This document shows, in pieces, positions 10,186 through 21,144 of a stretch of 64,000 bases of DNA (positions are counted from its first letter, which is position 1; each line of letters opens with the position of its first letter). The notes beneath the pieces were generated by a model, which was not told where the DNA came from, searched no databases, and worked only from the letters and a program-made list of their open reading frames with translations. Made by a program: the position numbers and the translations under genes. The DNA is from Platycnemis pennipes (Eukaryota; Arthropoda; Insecta; Odonata; Platycnemididae). The stretch covers positions 7,688,001-7,752,000 of the forward strand of contig OW121857.1 in NCBI GenBank assembly GCA_933228895.1, read 5' to 3'.

Positions 10186-10428
10186 CAAAAAATTATCTCT
10201 TGTAAGATATTTGAGCACATTATAGTCAATTCGATCATGGGGCATTTGGATAGTCAGGGATTACTCATAAACGGCTAACATGGGTTCTGGAAAGGTAGAT
10301 CTTGCGAGACTCAATTAGCTTTATTTGTACACGATATTTTAGTCTACGGCGAAAACAGTACTGAAGTTGATGCGATATTTTTAGATTTTAAAAAAGCATT
10401 CGATTAAGTTCCTCATCATAAATTAATC

Positions 10429-10713
10429 TTGAAGTTAGAGAGTTTTGGTATAAATAAAGGCGTTGTATGTTGGATAAAAGAATTCTTAAGTGGGCGAGAG
10501 CAGAGCGTTGACATGGATGGTATCATGTCGGACACAATTAAAGTCACATCGGGGGTTCCCCAGGGTAGCGTAGTCGGTCCGCTTCTATTTCTTTCATACA
10601 TAAACGATTTGGCTACCGTAATTAGTAGTAAACTTAGACTTTTGGCAGACAATTCGGTAGTGTATAGGGGTATATCAATAGAAGACGACAGAAAATCGCT
10701 TAGCAAGGATTGA
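10429..10713 (+). pseudogene. reverse transcriptase palm fragment, LINE B
   Basis: A 94-codon open piece spans SGVPQGSVVGP (motif B) and the motif C region. In active enzymes motif C is F/Y-A-D-D, with the two Asp binding catalytic metal. Here it is L-A-D-N, so both the aromatic residue and the second Asp are changed. The Met at 10429 is internal to the parent polyprotein; the frame is bounded upstream by a TAA just after DFKKAFD and downstream by a TGA after SLSKD. The sister A copy at 55.1 kb keeps FADD. Confidence 0.85.
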
Positions 10714-10854
10714 GATGTAATTCAAGAGTGGTGCGACAAATGGCAGTTAGAACTTAACCTTAAAAAGTGTGTAGCTATCAATTTTTAGAGGAGGAATAAT
10801 TCGATAGAGCGGTCCTATAAAATTAATAACACGAAGATTGAAAACGTTGAAACC

Positions 10855-11160
10855 ATGAGATATTTAGGTGTAACAATCACTAAAGATTTATCGCGGGGAA
10901 GACACATCCGGGAAATATGCGGCCGAGCGAAGATAAAGCTAGGATTTATCAAAAGAGTACTAGGGAAATGTGATGAGAAGACAAAAGAGCGTTGTTACTT
11001 TTCACTAGCTAGGCCCCACCTTGAGTATGCAGCCAGTGCATGGGATCCTAATGAATTAGGTTTGATCAGGGGACTAGACAGTGTGCAGCGTAGAGCAGCT
11101 AGGTTCGTTAAAAGGTGTTACGATAGGTTGAGTAGTGTTTCAGATATGATAAAAAATTAG
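10855..11160 (+). pseudogene. C-terminal domain fragment, LINE B
   Basis: 101 codons from MRYLGVTITKD through LGFIKRVLGKCDEKTKERCY and LARPHLEYAASAWDPNELGL to the VKRCYDRLSS region, ending at a TAG after DMIKN, where other B copies read SELIQELGWESL. This C-terminal extension is typical of CR1/L2-type LINEs and has no assigned catalytic role. Downstream coding sequence continues out of frame to about 11330. Confidence 0.85.
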
Positions 11161-11786
11161 GGTGGGAATCATTATTAGAGCGTAGGTTTAAGTACAGATT
11201 AAATCTATTAGAGAAATTTCCATCGGATAGCTTTACTGAAGATAGTAGGCCCATATTAAAAAAACCAGCGTATTATTCGACCAGATAAATAAGATTAGAG
11301 AGATAGATTGTCGTACTGATAGATTCAAAAGGGTATTTTTCCCCCGTAATATAAGAGAACAGAATAGGCAGCATAGCAAAGGGATAGGTAGGTGAAATAT
11401 TTTAGAGTAGTCTGTAGTACATGATACATGTATTAATCCCTTGAATACGATAGATACTAACAATCTAGTTGCATGAGACTCTATAGTTGCTTGTTTGCAT
11501 GTTAGTAGTGTATACTTGATGATATTCATCCCCTGCCACACACCCTAGAGGTGGCTTGCTGGGTATCATGTAAATGTAGATGAAAAAATCAACGAGTTCT
11601 CGATTTGACACTATCTTGAAGACAGCATAAGTTGCTAGAATACCTCCAATTATTCTAGACTGCAGTGTTCCGAAAATACTTGAGTCAAAACTTTCCCTCA
11701 CCACTATTGTGACTTAGTCAAGAACTGTAAGTATACTTATTATGAGTCAGCAATTTTAACATTAGTAAAAGCGACTGCCTGCTTGA

Positions 11787-11970
11787 TGCTGCTATCAGCT
11801 AACCTCTTAATTTTAAAATAATTCTTCCCTTTCACATCCCGTACTACTTGCTGCATATCTCTCACTTTAGAGGGAAACTATGCATCTTCGTTCCTATCCA
11901 CACATCCCATCTTCTTTTCGGCAGATTTTCTCTCGCTCTTCTGAGAACATCTTCGTTTGTCACGATAACA
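11787..11970 (-). mobile_element. RTE-like LINE 3' fragment, badly decayed
   Basis: The minus strand matches, with many changes, the 3' end seen cleanly at 53000-53160 and 40560-40660 (the LADRR..WR and VKDVKER region). The VTNEDVLRRA-like portion is at 11927-11965. The middle is deleted. Confidence 0.55.
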
Positions 11971-11989
11971 GCAGCAGGGAAGCCAAGAG

Positions 11990-12262
11990 GGAAAGCATTT
12001 CAAATGTGATGCCACGGCGCGAATGTTGAAAAAAATGGATCAACCGAGCGGCTAACGAAGAAGTCTTAATACAAGTCTTCTGACGACTTTGAAAAGGAAA
12101 CTGGACAACTTGATGAACCTTATCTTGAGACAAGATGGCCGGACGAAAACAATCGTCGAAGAAAAAGTGGAAAGGAAGAACCTTGGGATGTTGAGGAAGG
12201 ATGTTAGCCGAAAGAAGAACAGAGTGGAAATCTGCGTCAAACACATCTTAGGGTAGTTACCT
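11990..12262 (+). mobile_element. RTE-like LINE 3' fragment, decayed, inverted to its neighbour
   Basis: The plus strand follows the order of the 26345-26955 copy: the 'MWC.R..MLKKMDQPS' region, TNEEVLIQVF-like, RRKLDNLMNLILRQDGRTKT-like, EEKVERKN, and LAERRTEWKSASN. Frameshifts are frequent. The overlapping minus frames are shadows. Confidence 0.6.
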
Positions 12263-12565
12263 TATGCATAAAACACTGTAATAAGAAGGTATTAGGCGAG
12301 ATGTACAGTAATTAGTGCGTACATCGTGATGGACCATATCGGAAGGTAATTTTTCGCTAAGGTAAGGACGTTATCGTTACTCAAGTGTCAATACGCTGCA
12401 TCACTTTCACTTGAGTCATCAATGAAGAAGTGTTCGAAACACGGGAAGCAATATTTTTGAGAAGTAATTGCCTCCTCATTAAGTAAGGGCACACATTTCA
12501 TCAGCTCCGATCAAAACATTCGCCATTTACAGATAACTATTAGCATCAAGCTATATTAATAATAA
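12263..12565. other. unassigned spacer
   Basis: Nothing recognisable. Confidence 0.4.
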
Positions 12566-13012
12566 ATCTCATCTACATCTACATCTGCACATTACCCTGC
12601 AAGCCACCACGAGGGTGTGTGGCAGGGGGTGAAGATGCACTAACGACATGCAAACAAGCAAATATAGGGTCTCATGCGACTAGATTGTTAGTATCTAGAG
12701 TATTTAAGGGATTAATATATGCATCATGAACTACAGACTACTCTAAAATATTTCCCCTACCTATCCCTTTGCTATGCTGCCTATTCTGTTCTCTTACAGT
12801 ACGGGGAAAAAATACCATTTTGAATCTATCAGTACGACAATCTATCTCTCTAATCTAATTTATCTGGTCGAATAAAACGCTGGCGTTTTTAATATGTGCC
12901 TAACATCTTCAGTAAAGCTATCCGATTTCAATTTCCCTAGTAGATTTAATCTGTACCTTAACCTACGCTCTGATAATGATTCCCAACCTATTTTTTTTAT
13001 TAATTGTGATTG
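12566..13012 (-). mobile_element. LINE subfamily B, 5'-truncated
   Basis: The tail CATCTACATCTACATCTGCA and hairpin are at the left, then the B 3' UTR, then minus coding sequence for the FDQIN/HILKTPAFYS, SDSFTEDVRHI and GWESLSERRLRYRLNLLGK parts. Homology fades into T-rich sequence at about 13000. Confidence 0.85.
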
Positions 13013-14370
13013 TAGATTAGAATAGAATAGTCGACTTTTCCACATCAAAATAATTTATCTGGTAATAATCACGCATTGTTTCTTTGGAGCTTCATGTTTG
13101 CATAAAGAGACCGATTGATCAGTTTCTATCACGACTCTACTTTCTTCCAAAAGTTGGAGAGGAAGTCAGAAGTCATGAATAATCCAGCGAGCTGAATGCT
13201 GACGTAATCCGACGCCGCTTCAAACGGGAATTAAGAGCGAAAGACACCGGTGAATGATATGCGCCGTGCGCCCGGCCAACCCAACCCTCAGTTTGATGAT
13301 CAAAGTGATTCTTTATTCTACTTCCCAGCGCATGCAGAAATGTAGGTCATATCTGATTGTTTTTCATTTCTTCCCCTCTCCTGCCATTTTATCGGATTCT
13401 TTCTAAGTGGAAGCATTCCATTACCCCACTTTTACCGGAGGCGACATTTGCATAATAGGATTCCACTCATTTGAGTGGAAGACTGAGAATTGTCGCAGAA
13501 TTAAGCACTCCATTTCAAATTCACCGGGATACTGAAATGAAATGTATCCGGCCTTGACGAATGTGTGGGACTCGAACATTCCAACGGAAGAGGAGAATCA
13601 GAGTGCTCTCTTGGAAGCGCTCCGCAGGTCACGCAGCGAATGCGATTATTCTCATCGGCCTCTCTCACTCATGCATTGAATGTAAAAAGAGACGCAATCT
13701 CTGTTAGAGAATGAGGCTCGGCAAAAGAATTGGAGGAAGGAGAGGGAAGAAAATTTCAACGTGAAATGTGCGTTTCCTCAAAAAAATATGCAAGGGCAAA
13801 AAATTTGATGGCCATAAAAAAAATGAGGAATGATCACCTCCCTCCAATTAAGCACAGCAGACACGGACGCTAACTGAAATTAGTGCAGAGAAGAAAAAAT
13901 GTTAAATTAACTACCCTCATAAAATTTTTAGGTCTGTTTGGAAAATTCAGGATTGAGATTCAGGAGCCAATTTCGCTTCAAAGTGTTGCTTCCTTCTCAA
14001 AAAATGTAAGGTCGGTTATTATTACCAGCGCACAAATCGAGGCATAAATTACTGCCTGAAAGCGACAAAGCTCCCAGAAAAAACACCTAGGGCAACTACA
14101 AATTTATAATTTATAAAGAGAACAATCACACTTGAACACGATTACAAGTACAGCGGGGTTCATAGAAAATATTCCGGGAATATACTAAGGACCTGATATG
14201 GATTCGTAAGGCGTAAAAAGGCGTCGAATGACTTCATTGAGCTAAAACTATCTGCCATTGGAGTGGAAAAAAGTGGACAGTGACAGTGTGGAAAGAGAGA
14301 TGGTGGACAGAAAAGATGGTCCGTTACAGAAACTCTCTGAATATGCCCTCGCAAAATAGCCAGCGCAGAC
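13013..14370. other. unassigned, lower-repeat stretch
   Basis: No element family seen elsewhere in the window is found here. There are short GAA/GAG-rich patches and no convincing open frame. It could be non-repetitive host sequence. Confidence 0.4.
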
Positions 14371-14642
14371 TCAAAGAAAAATTGTGGAGCCACTGATAAG
14401 ATGAAGGCTATAACAAAAGGAAGAGTCATTTCTCAGAAAACCTTCGTGGATACCATGCCATGAAAGAGTGAATAAGAAAATTATGATGAGGAAGGAAATC
14501 GAGCGGTCTAGAAAAGGTTTCAGTTCGCGAGCAAACGCAAGATGACGCTCATAGCAGAAATGACGTCTCGAACGCTGAACGCACGCTACCGATAAAAAAA
14601 TATGCAATTTGTTGAATCGCAGGCTTCCGTGGCGTTCTGGAT

Positions 14643-15155
14643 GAGCGATTAAGTTCATTTTCGGGTATTCCCCGCGTTCGTTGTCTTGTGTTGACGGCAG
14701 TTTCGCCTTGGATTCCACCAGGCGTCTCCAGGTTGAAGTGCCTGCTCCGATATTCTGGTCGCGTTCATATGCTGCCCCCCCCCCCCCTCCCACGCTGCTC
14801 TGCGCTGATTGGTTGTTTACGTTGATGACCCTCTTCCAAGCGTTCGCGAGGTGATATTCGTCTTCTCTATTAAAATTGGGAGTTTTGTGTATTTCTATTG
14901 CCTCCCTTATTAGTCTAGGATAAAATCTTGATTCTTTCGCAATGACTTTTGCCTCGTCAAATTTAAAAGCTGGACACGACAACGTAAACAACCAATCAGC
15001 GCAGAGCAGCGTGGGAGGGGGGGCAGCGTATGAACGCGACCAGAACATCGGAGCAGACACTTCGACCTAAAGACGCCTGGTGGAATCCAAGGCGAAACTG
15101 TCGTCAACACAAGACAACGAACGCGGGCAATACCCGAAAATGAACTTAATCGCTC
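14643..15155. repeat. large inverted repeat with a Penelope-like segment in the loop
   Basis: The arm at 14643-14824 is matched by the reverse complement of about 14980-15155. The outer end is GAGCGATTAAGTTCATTTTC and the inner end GTTGTTTACGTTG. Mismatches are few, apart from C/G-run length (13 C in one arm, 7 G in the other). The 155-base spacer encodes the Penelope-like C-terminal peptide. Penelope-like elements are known for partial, inverted or tandem copies of their ends, and this fits that pattern. Confidence 0.85.
14825..14979 (-). pseudogene. Penelope-like element C-terminal segment
   Basis: The minus strand reads FDEAKVIAKESRFYPRLIRE then AIEIHKTPNFNREDEYHLAN and AWKRVI. The pattern 'E...RxxRExIEI.K...NFNREDxxxLxNxW' is the segment that normally closes the GIY-YIG part of Penelope-like elements. 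It lies inside a longer frame (14371-15060, 229 codons), but the flanking residues come from the inverted-repeat arms and from unrelated sequence downstream. The GIY-YIG core itself is absent here, so this is a 3' remnant, not a working gene. Confidence 0.7.
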
Positions 15156-15302
15156 AAATTTGTTTTCAATAGCGTTCGCATTGTATCAATTTATTTTCGC
15201 ATGATAACATGAGGATTGCATTACGTCTTGATTGGAAGAAAAAGTGGAGCAGCTGGGACTCCTCGGGATAATAATGCGGTGGTTTCCCCTTGCCTTTCAC
15301 AT

Positions 15303-15368
15303 GAAGTATGAAGAGATTAGCCGATAGAAGAACTCAGTGGAGAGCTGCGTCAAACCAATCTGAGGATT
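15303..15368 (+). mobile_element. RTE-like LINE 3' end, short
   Basis: MKRLADRRTQWRAASNQSED on the plus strand matches the terminal residues of the copies at 26.9 and 40.65 kb. It runs directly into the minus-strand SINE S2. Confidence 0.75.
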
Positions 15369-15498
15369 GTAGGATATTTAGAGCCTGCCCAAAATTCACT
15401 TTAATTGCCATGAGAAAAAATTCACCTGGACCAGGAATCGAACCACGGGCCTTTGGATTTCCGGGCCACTGCGCAGACCACTACGATACCCAGGATCC
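15369..15498 (-). mobile_element. tRNA-derived SINE, family S2, minus copy
   Basis: The minus strand carries the tRNA-like head GGATCCTGGGTATCGTAGTG, the B-box match GGTTCGATTCC, and the 3' region CTCATGGCAATTAAAGTGAA ending in AATATCCTAC. The head is shared with 15810-15925 and 36794-36935. Confidence 0.8.
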
Positions 15499-15807
15499 TT
15501 GATTCTCATTACAATTTTTAACGAGGTTCAAGGCACTAGATTTTGAGCCCTCGCGCTCCGTCAAGGAGAAAGGGCTTCAAGGATGCCACGACCAATGGTG
15601 AACCACATCCAGCGCTAAAGCCGCGCTTGGCGGTAAATGTAGGATATTTCAAGCCTGCCGCGTGAACGGCAGTGAAATTCACATTAATTGCCATGAGAAT
15701 TTCTAAATCTAAAAATCTTTCTCCCTTGCGTTGCCATCCTTGATGGACCGCGAGGGCTCAAAATCTAGTGCCTGGAACCACGGTAAAAATTGCCATGAGA
15801 ATTAATG

Positions 15808-15925
15808 ATCCTGGGTAGCGTAGTGGTCTGCGCAGGGCCCGGAAAGCCAAAGATTCGTGGTTCGATTCCCGGTCCAGGTGATTTTTTTTCTCATGGAAAT
15901 TAATGTAAATCTGAGGATTGATGAC
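15808..15925 (+). mobile_element. tRNA-derived SINE, family S2, plus copy
   Basis: A box TAGCGTAGTGG at 15816-15826 and B box GGTTCGATTCC at 15859-15869 both fit consensus. The 3' part shifts after 'ATGGAAATTAATGTAAATC' into TGAGGATTGATGACTAATGA, which resembles the RTE-like LINE 3' end (CTAGGATTGTTGACCCTTGA). Confidence 0.85.
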
Positions 15926-16108
15926 TAATGATGATTATGATAACATGGTCCTACAGGAGACACATGAGCATTGAAACGGAATATTTTGTGAAACTTGATA
16001 ATGAGAAATTGAAAAAAAATTGAATTTTACCCAAAATTTTCATGAAAGGAAGGAACGTGATGTTTAAAAATCCATTTTTTTTAACTGAGCGAGGAATATG
16101 GTGATATT

Positions 16109-16163
16109 TCTACATCCACACGATACCCTGGAAGCCACCGCGAGGGTGTGTGGCAGTGGGAGA
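16109..16163 (-). mobile_element. solo tail of LINE subfamily B
   Basis: Hairpin and short ATCCACACGATACCCTGGAA tail only, B-type loop (GCGAGGG). Confidence 0.8.
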
Positions 16164-16727
16164 TTTTAAATATCCTCGTCTACAGTTAACTTTTCGCTAC
16201 AAAATTTTAACGAGCCTTCATCCCTTTTTAATGAATAAACTTCTAAGGTTTGAGCATGCATAGTTTTATTCCAATATCAAGAGTGACAAAAGGTACAAAG
16301 GTAAAAATCCAATGTCGCAAAAACCTGGCTTCAACGACTTTCGCTTGTCACGCCAAGTTCTGCCACCCCTACGATAAACACCCCCAGCATGCAGAGTGAG
16401 CGAGCGAGGCCAAAAACTTAAGCTGCACGAGCTAAAGCAGACGGATCCGGCAAGGTAATGACTTGTCGCCTGGTGCACAGTCCGCTGAGCAATAATGACG
16501 AGCATCCCCAGTGGAGTCCACCGGAAGAGTGACCAATTGCTCCACTCCTTCGGACGAGACTGACCCACTTCCACCCCCCCAGGGCGGGTGGGGTTGCAAG
16601 CAAAGGAGGTCGCAAGTCTCCCTCGAGCAGTGAGTGGCATTTAATGTGTCGCTTGGGAAGTGCCCAGCCCAAAGCATTAGGGATTAAAGTGAGGCCTCCG
16701 CGATCGCAGCATCACCAACATGTTACC
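16164..16727. other. unassigned, GC-rich islet at 16330-16680
   Basis: Three overlapping minus frames (up to 124 codons) cover a GC-rich, low-repeat stretch. None has a recognised domain, and all three frames being open together suggests a compositional effect. It could be an exon, promoter region or unknown repeat. Confidence 0.35.
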
Positions 16728-17815
16728 TACATCTACATAATACCCCGAAAGCCACCATAAAGGTGTGTGGCAGGGGGTGAATTCACACCGAACATTCACT
16801 ACATATCATGCATAAAAAAGATTACTTTTTATATACTGCTCTAAACTACAATATTTAAGAAAAGATAAAAATAGCAAAGCAAAAACATGCTGTTAGTTGG
16901 GTTAGCTTTAAGCCCTTATACCAACATGCAGCTACCAATGTTATCCATTGCTACACTCGTACTGGATATATTTACCGTTATTCATATCCCTAATAGTACG
17001 AGGAAAAAAGGACATTTTGAATCTGTCAGTTTGGCAATCTATTCTTCTAATTTTATGATAATGGTCCAGTCTACCATAGTAAGTAGGGGTTCGCAATATA
17101 TTTTTAACATCATCACTGAAAATATGGTCTTGGAATTTGTTTAAGAGATTAAGTCTAAATTTCAACCTGCGATCTGACAATGATTCCCAATTTTCTTCAT
17201 TTAATACACTGGTTACGCTAATAAGGTTATTGTACCGTCCCTTTACAAATCTTGCCGATCTTCTCTGCACACGTTCAAGTTCGTTATTTAGACCGATTTC
17301 GTAGGGATCCCATACACTGGCAGCATATTTCAAATGAGGTCTAGCAAGGGAAAAGTAGCTGATTTCTCGTACATGATCGTCACATTTACCCAATACTCGT
17401 TTGATGAATCCCAGTTTACGATTAGATTGCCCTATTATTTCATGTATGTGTTTACCCCAGGAAAGATAATGTGTCATTCTTATTCCAAGATGTTCAATGG
17501 ATTCCACGTTTGTTAAATCATCATTACTTATTTTGTACGTGCTATGAGGAGAAAATACTTTTTCCAAAAATTCATTACCACACTTTTTTTTTATTTAATT
17601 CTAACTGCCATGTATCACACCATTCTCCATTGCCTGTAGGTTATCATTTCAATATTCTTTATCATTTGGGCAGAGAATTTCCCTGTACACTACAGCGTCA
17701 TTGGCAAATAAACGAAGCTTATTTTTGACCACTTTATTGATATCATTAATGTACAGAAGCAACGGGAGTGGACCTATCACACTACCTTGTGGGACACCTG
17801 AAGTGGCTTAAAGTG
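16728..17815 (-). mobile_element. LINE subfamily A, long copy with part of the reverse transcriptase
   Basis: From left to right the plus strand shows the tail, hairpin, 3' UTR, the C-terminal domain frame (16941-17567), and coding sequence up to the VPQGSVIGPLLLLYIND-like motif B region, stopping at 'CACCTGAAGTGGCTT' near 17815. The motif C region reads as LRLFANDAVVYREI, so one catalytic Asp of FADD appears replaced by Asn. Confidence 0.9.
16941..17567 (-). pseudogene. LINE A polyprotein, C-terminal 208 codons
   Basis: A long uninterrupted frame: NFWKK-like start region, SIEHLGIRMTHYLSWGKHIH, EIIGQSNRKLGFIKRVLGKC, ARPHLKYAASVWDPYEIGLN, NELERVQRRSARFVKGRYNN, SVLNEENWESLSDRRLKFRL, NILRTPTYYGRLDHYHKI and TDRFKMSFFPRTIRDMNNGK, ending at the stop after SNG. 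The Met is internal to the parent ORF2. It follows the reverse transcriptase domain in this LINE type; its role is not established. The copy lacks the 5' half of the element and, upstream, is frameshifted in a T-run near 17580, so it cannot move by itself. Confidence 0.85.
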
Positions 17816-19617
17816 ACGTAGGTGCCACTACGTTCCAAGCCGTATGAAACTCACATCAGGGAAAGGGGACAGTTCTACTCTTGGGGCCGCAAGAACTTTC
17901 CCAGGAAGGTTTTTCACCAAGGAATCACCACAGCGAGGCTCGACCTTACAAGAAGCCTCCCACAAATGTGACCCCCAATTCCTCCTACAGTACTCCCACG
18001 GCCACCGAGCTATATTCATGGCTATATTGATGGGAACACAAGGATTCTGGTAAGAGTGAAATTAGTGTATTCCTAAATATTTACTAAAGGCTTGTGGCTT
18101 CCTGTGACTCGGAAGAAAATCTGCATAATTAGCTGAAATACACTACAGTTATTGTAAAATAAATATTAAAAGTTAGTAACCATAAGTTAAATAGCAAGAC
18201 AAGAATCGATGAATAAGAGAGTAGATGATGACAGAAAGAAAGAGGAGAGGAAAAAAGGAAAATAATATTAAAAAATTGAAATATACTGGACTCAATCATA
18301 TGGATATAGAGACTCTCTTCCGAAATTTTCACTCTAGATTCTATCAAAAGAGAACAATCCAAAGAATTTCTCTCGTACGTCCATTCACTTATGTCATCTC
18401 TGAGAACGAAGTTTTTCAAAGTTTCCACGTGAATTTGCATCAATGTAGTACGACATTGAATTTCAATGAACCACGAAAAGTTCTTTATGACGGAAAATAC
18501 TTTTTTCACATAATTGGACCGAACAAGGTACCCGTGAATACTCGCGCAATTCCATGCGCACTCAAGTTTCCAAAGTTTCCGTTTCATACTTGAGATATCT
18601 GGCTTGTGGCGGAATTAGGAAATAATTGACAAATAGAGCTCACAAGGTAGCTTGCACATCTGAAATTGCATCGTTCAGTTTTGGCATGCGATAAATTCTT
18701 TTCGCAACATTAGAGGCGTAAATAGAAAGTAAAAAGACAAGGTATAAAAGCATTTTAACGTATTATTCAAAATTTTAGTGATTCACAATTTTTCAGAGCA
18801 CTGACAATTTGAACTAGAACGAAAAAACGTCCGAAATGGTATCAGTTTTTACTATAATTTAATTCATATTTATTTTCTATAGTACGCTATGAATTACAAC
18901 GGCATTATTCCGGAGTTTCTAATGCCAATTGAATAGATATGAGTGTTGGGTACTAAAATATCTAGCCATTTACCGCTACCATAAGCTAAAAAATTGCATA
19001 TGCAGAATGCACGTTCTAAATTAAGTCTGTGGGAATAATTATATTTCACAAATTCCTCTCCCACTCAACGCAGCAAACTATGCCAGTTGCTTAAAGGGAC
19101 GCAAGGACAAATTTCCCTGACTCGAGTCCACTTACACCCCACATGACGCGAGGACGCGAACTAGCGTCTTCAATAAATTATCGAGTTTTATTATTTTAAA
19201 AAAATTTAATTAATTTTAAATTATATTTAAGTAACTGGCCAAATTAATGTGGGAGAAAACGCTTTCAGTTTTTCATGAGTGCACACTAGAAATATTCCGG
19301 GTTGAATGTGTTGAAATTCAGGGCTAAACATCGCAATTACTACTTTTTATGCACATCGTTTGATGAGCGATAGAGCAAAAATGTTTCGACTATGAAGACT
19401 TCTTTTCAGATTTTAGCATTTTAACCACACAATTATAACAATAACATGGAAATAAAAGGTGAACACATTCTGCGTATGCTACAACAAAATATAAAATTTA
19501 ACTTTCTAATATTGATGCGGTAAAAGATGTAGGAATCATTAGCCGAAGAGGAGTTAAGAAAATTATAAGTCTGGATATATACAACCCGGGTACACGATAA
19601 ATTTTAAATACACAGCT
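17816..19617. other. unassigned; GC-richer islet 17816-18055
   Basis: The islet has open frames on both strands (69 codons plus, 63 codons minus) and no recognised domain. The rest is AT-rich; frames at 18129-18587 (minus) and 18225-18593 (plus) overlap and look like chance. Confidence 0.35.
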
Positions 19618-19912
19618 TACCTCGTACAATTAGGGATATGAATAACGGTTAATATATCCAGTACGAGTGTAGCAATGGGTAACATTGGTAGCTGCATGTT
19701 GGTATAAGGACTTAAAGTTAACCCAACTAACGGCAAGTTTTTGCATGTATGTTTTGCTATTTTTATCTTTTTTTAAATAGCGTAGTTTAGAACAGTATAT
19801 ATATACTAATCGTTTTAAATGCATGATATATGGAGCATGTTTGGTGAGAATTCACCCCCTGCCACACACCTTGATGGTGGCTTGCAGGGTATTATGTAGA
19901 TGTAGATAGATT
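19618..19912 (+). mobile_element. LINE subfamily A, 3' end only
   Basis: Starts in the coding sequence for PRTIRDMNN, then the 3' UTR, hairpin (19856-19890) and TGTAGATGTAGAT tail. Confidence 0.9.
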
Positions 19913-20737
19913 ACTGCATCGTGAGATGTGAGTAAAAATGAGATAGCAGCATATCTCTACGATTTTTAGATATCTCAGATATCTCTATCTCTGTGGATAG
20001 CAGGGTATTCATTCAAGTATGTACTTATTAACATTAATTAATCCTCCTTCCCTTCGGGTCTCGCTTCCCCAGGCAATGAAGCTGAAATAGAGAAATGGCG
20101 TATTTTCACCTCACCCAAACATGTGAGGTCCACGCTGCCTTAAAATTCAATTCACCCGAATGACGGGAAATGTATTTCGCCAGACTGATTTTTTGTAGAG
20201 CCTCTAAGATCACCTACGCTTCCATGACTATTTCCCTTTTCATTTTAAGCTAAAAAGGTTCACATTGCCTGGAATTCTGCCTGCCGTGGTTCCTCTCCGT
20301 ATTTCTCACGGCCCCCTCCAGCCTGGGGTGGGAGGGATTGATTTTTTCATCTCATACATTCCATCCCTTTGAAGTCCGATTAACTTTTCAACCCGGGGTG
20401 AGGGGAGTGAGGTAAAAAAGTCTCTAGCAAAAAGCCCTACTTTTTCTTCAGCAGATCCGCATCATCTTCGGAAAGGGGGGGCTCAGTCAAGCAAGCGACG
20501 AGTGCTACAGTGTCTCCCTTCACCTTTCAAAGGATTCCCAGGAAGCAGAGCAATGGCCGCGGAAAAGGGCGTAGGCAGAACATTAACATTCATAGACCGA
20601 TGGTAGTATCACGTGGATACTTAGCAGTGGCAAATGATGGCATCCCATTTTGACGACATTATTGGGCAGGCAACGGAGAAATCGAGACGCAGAAATGTGT
20701 GAGGTTATGACTTCATCGGGCAAAATTTATAAACAAG
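19913..20737. other. unassigned
   Basis: Nothing recognisable; short GATATCTC-type repeats near 19960-19995. Confidence 0.4.
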
Positions 20738-21001
20738 TATTAGATTCAAAATGGCATTTTTCCCCGTACTATAAGAGAATAGAATAGGCAGTATAGCAAA
20801 GGGATAGGTAGGTGATATATTTTAGAGTAGTCTGTAGTGCATGATGCATGTATTAATCCCTTAAATACTATAGATACAAAGAATCTAGTTGTATCAGACC
20901 ATATAGTTGCTTGTTTCCATGTTAGTAGTGCATGCTTGGTGATCTTCACCCCCTGCCGCACACCCTCGCGGTGGCTTGCAGGGTATCGTGTAGATGTAGA
21001 T
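20738..21001 (+). mobile_element. LINE subfamily B, 3' end only
   Basis: Starts at coding sequence for DSKWHFSPYYKRIE-like residues (TTAGATTCAAAATGGCATTT), then the B 3' UTR, hairpin with CTCGC loop, and TGTAGATGTAGAT tail. Confidence 0.9.
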
Positions 21002-21144
21002 TCGCCGTTTCATCTCTCGTGGTCTAAGAAGTGAGGAGTGTGCGAGTAATATCTGCAAATACTTGGCATCTTCAGTTGATTGATCACTGAAGGAAATCAT
21101 AAGTTCGGAGACGGATGTTTTTGATCTTCTACTGCGACATTATT

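Larger units (their letters stand above)
10186..11582 (+). mobile_element. LINE subfamily B, longest copy, with decayed reverse transcriptase
   Basis: This is the most complete B copy: the reverse transcriptase from about motif 1 to the end, the C-terminal domain, 3' UTR, hairpin (11530-11568) and tail. The 5' end (endonuclease, ORF1) is absent. In frame order: HIIVNSIMGHLDSQGLL, HGFWKGRSCETQLALF, DAIFLDFKKAFD (motif A), TSGVPQGSVVGPLLF (motif B), LRLLADNSVVY (motif C region) and YLGVTITKDLSRGRHIREI. Stops interrupt after HGF-upstream 'ING', after KKAFD, after SLSKD, and in FRRNN. The normal FADD box reads LADN, so the second catalytic Asp is lost. The copy is inactive. Confidence 0.9.
15369..15925. 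repeat. inverted repeat carrying two diverging SINE S2 heads
   Basis: 15369-15572 and 15718-15925 are inverted copies. Besides the SINE they share extra flank (the words CACTAGATTTTGAGCCCTCG and, inverted, CGAGGGCTCAAAATCTAGTG). Because flank is included, this is a segmental inverted duplication or a composite element, not two chance insertions. The centre (15630-15695) holds another S2 3' region. Confidence 0.75.

Noticed and set aside
14371..15060. 229-codon protein gene
   Set aside because: The frame is a patchwork of inverted-repeat arms, a Penelope-like remnant and flank.
16266..16677. Host exon in the GC-rich islet
   Set aside because: Three frames are open together on the minus strand and none shows a domain or clear splice sites; left as unassigned.
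18129..18593. 152-codon minus and 122-codon plus frames
   Set aside because: They overlap on opposite strands in AT-rich DNA with no recognisable domain.
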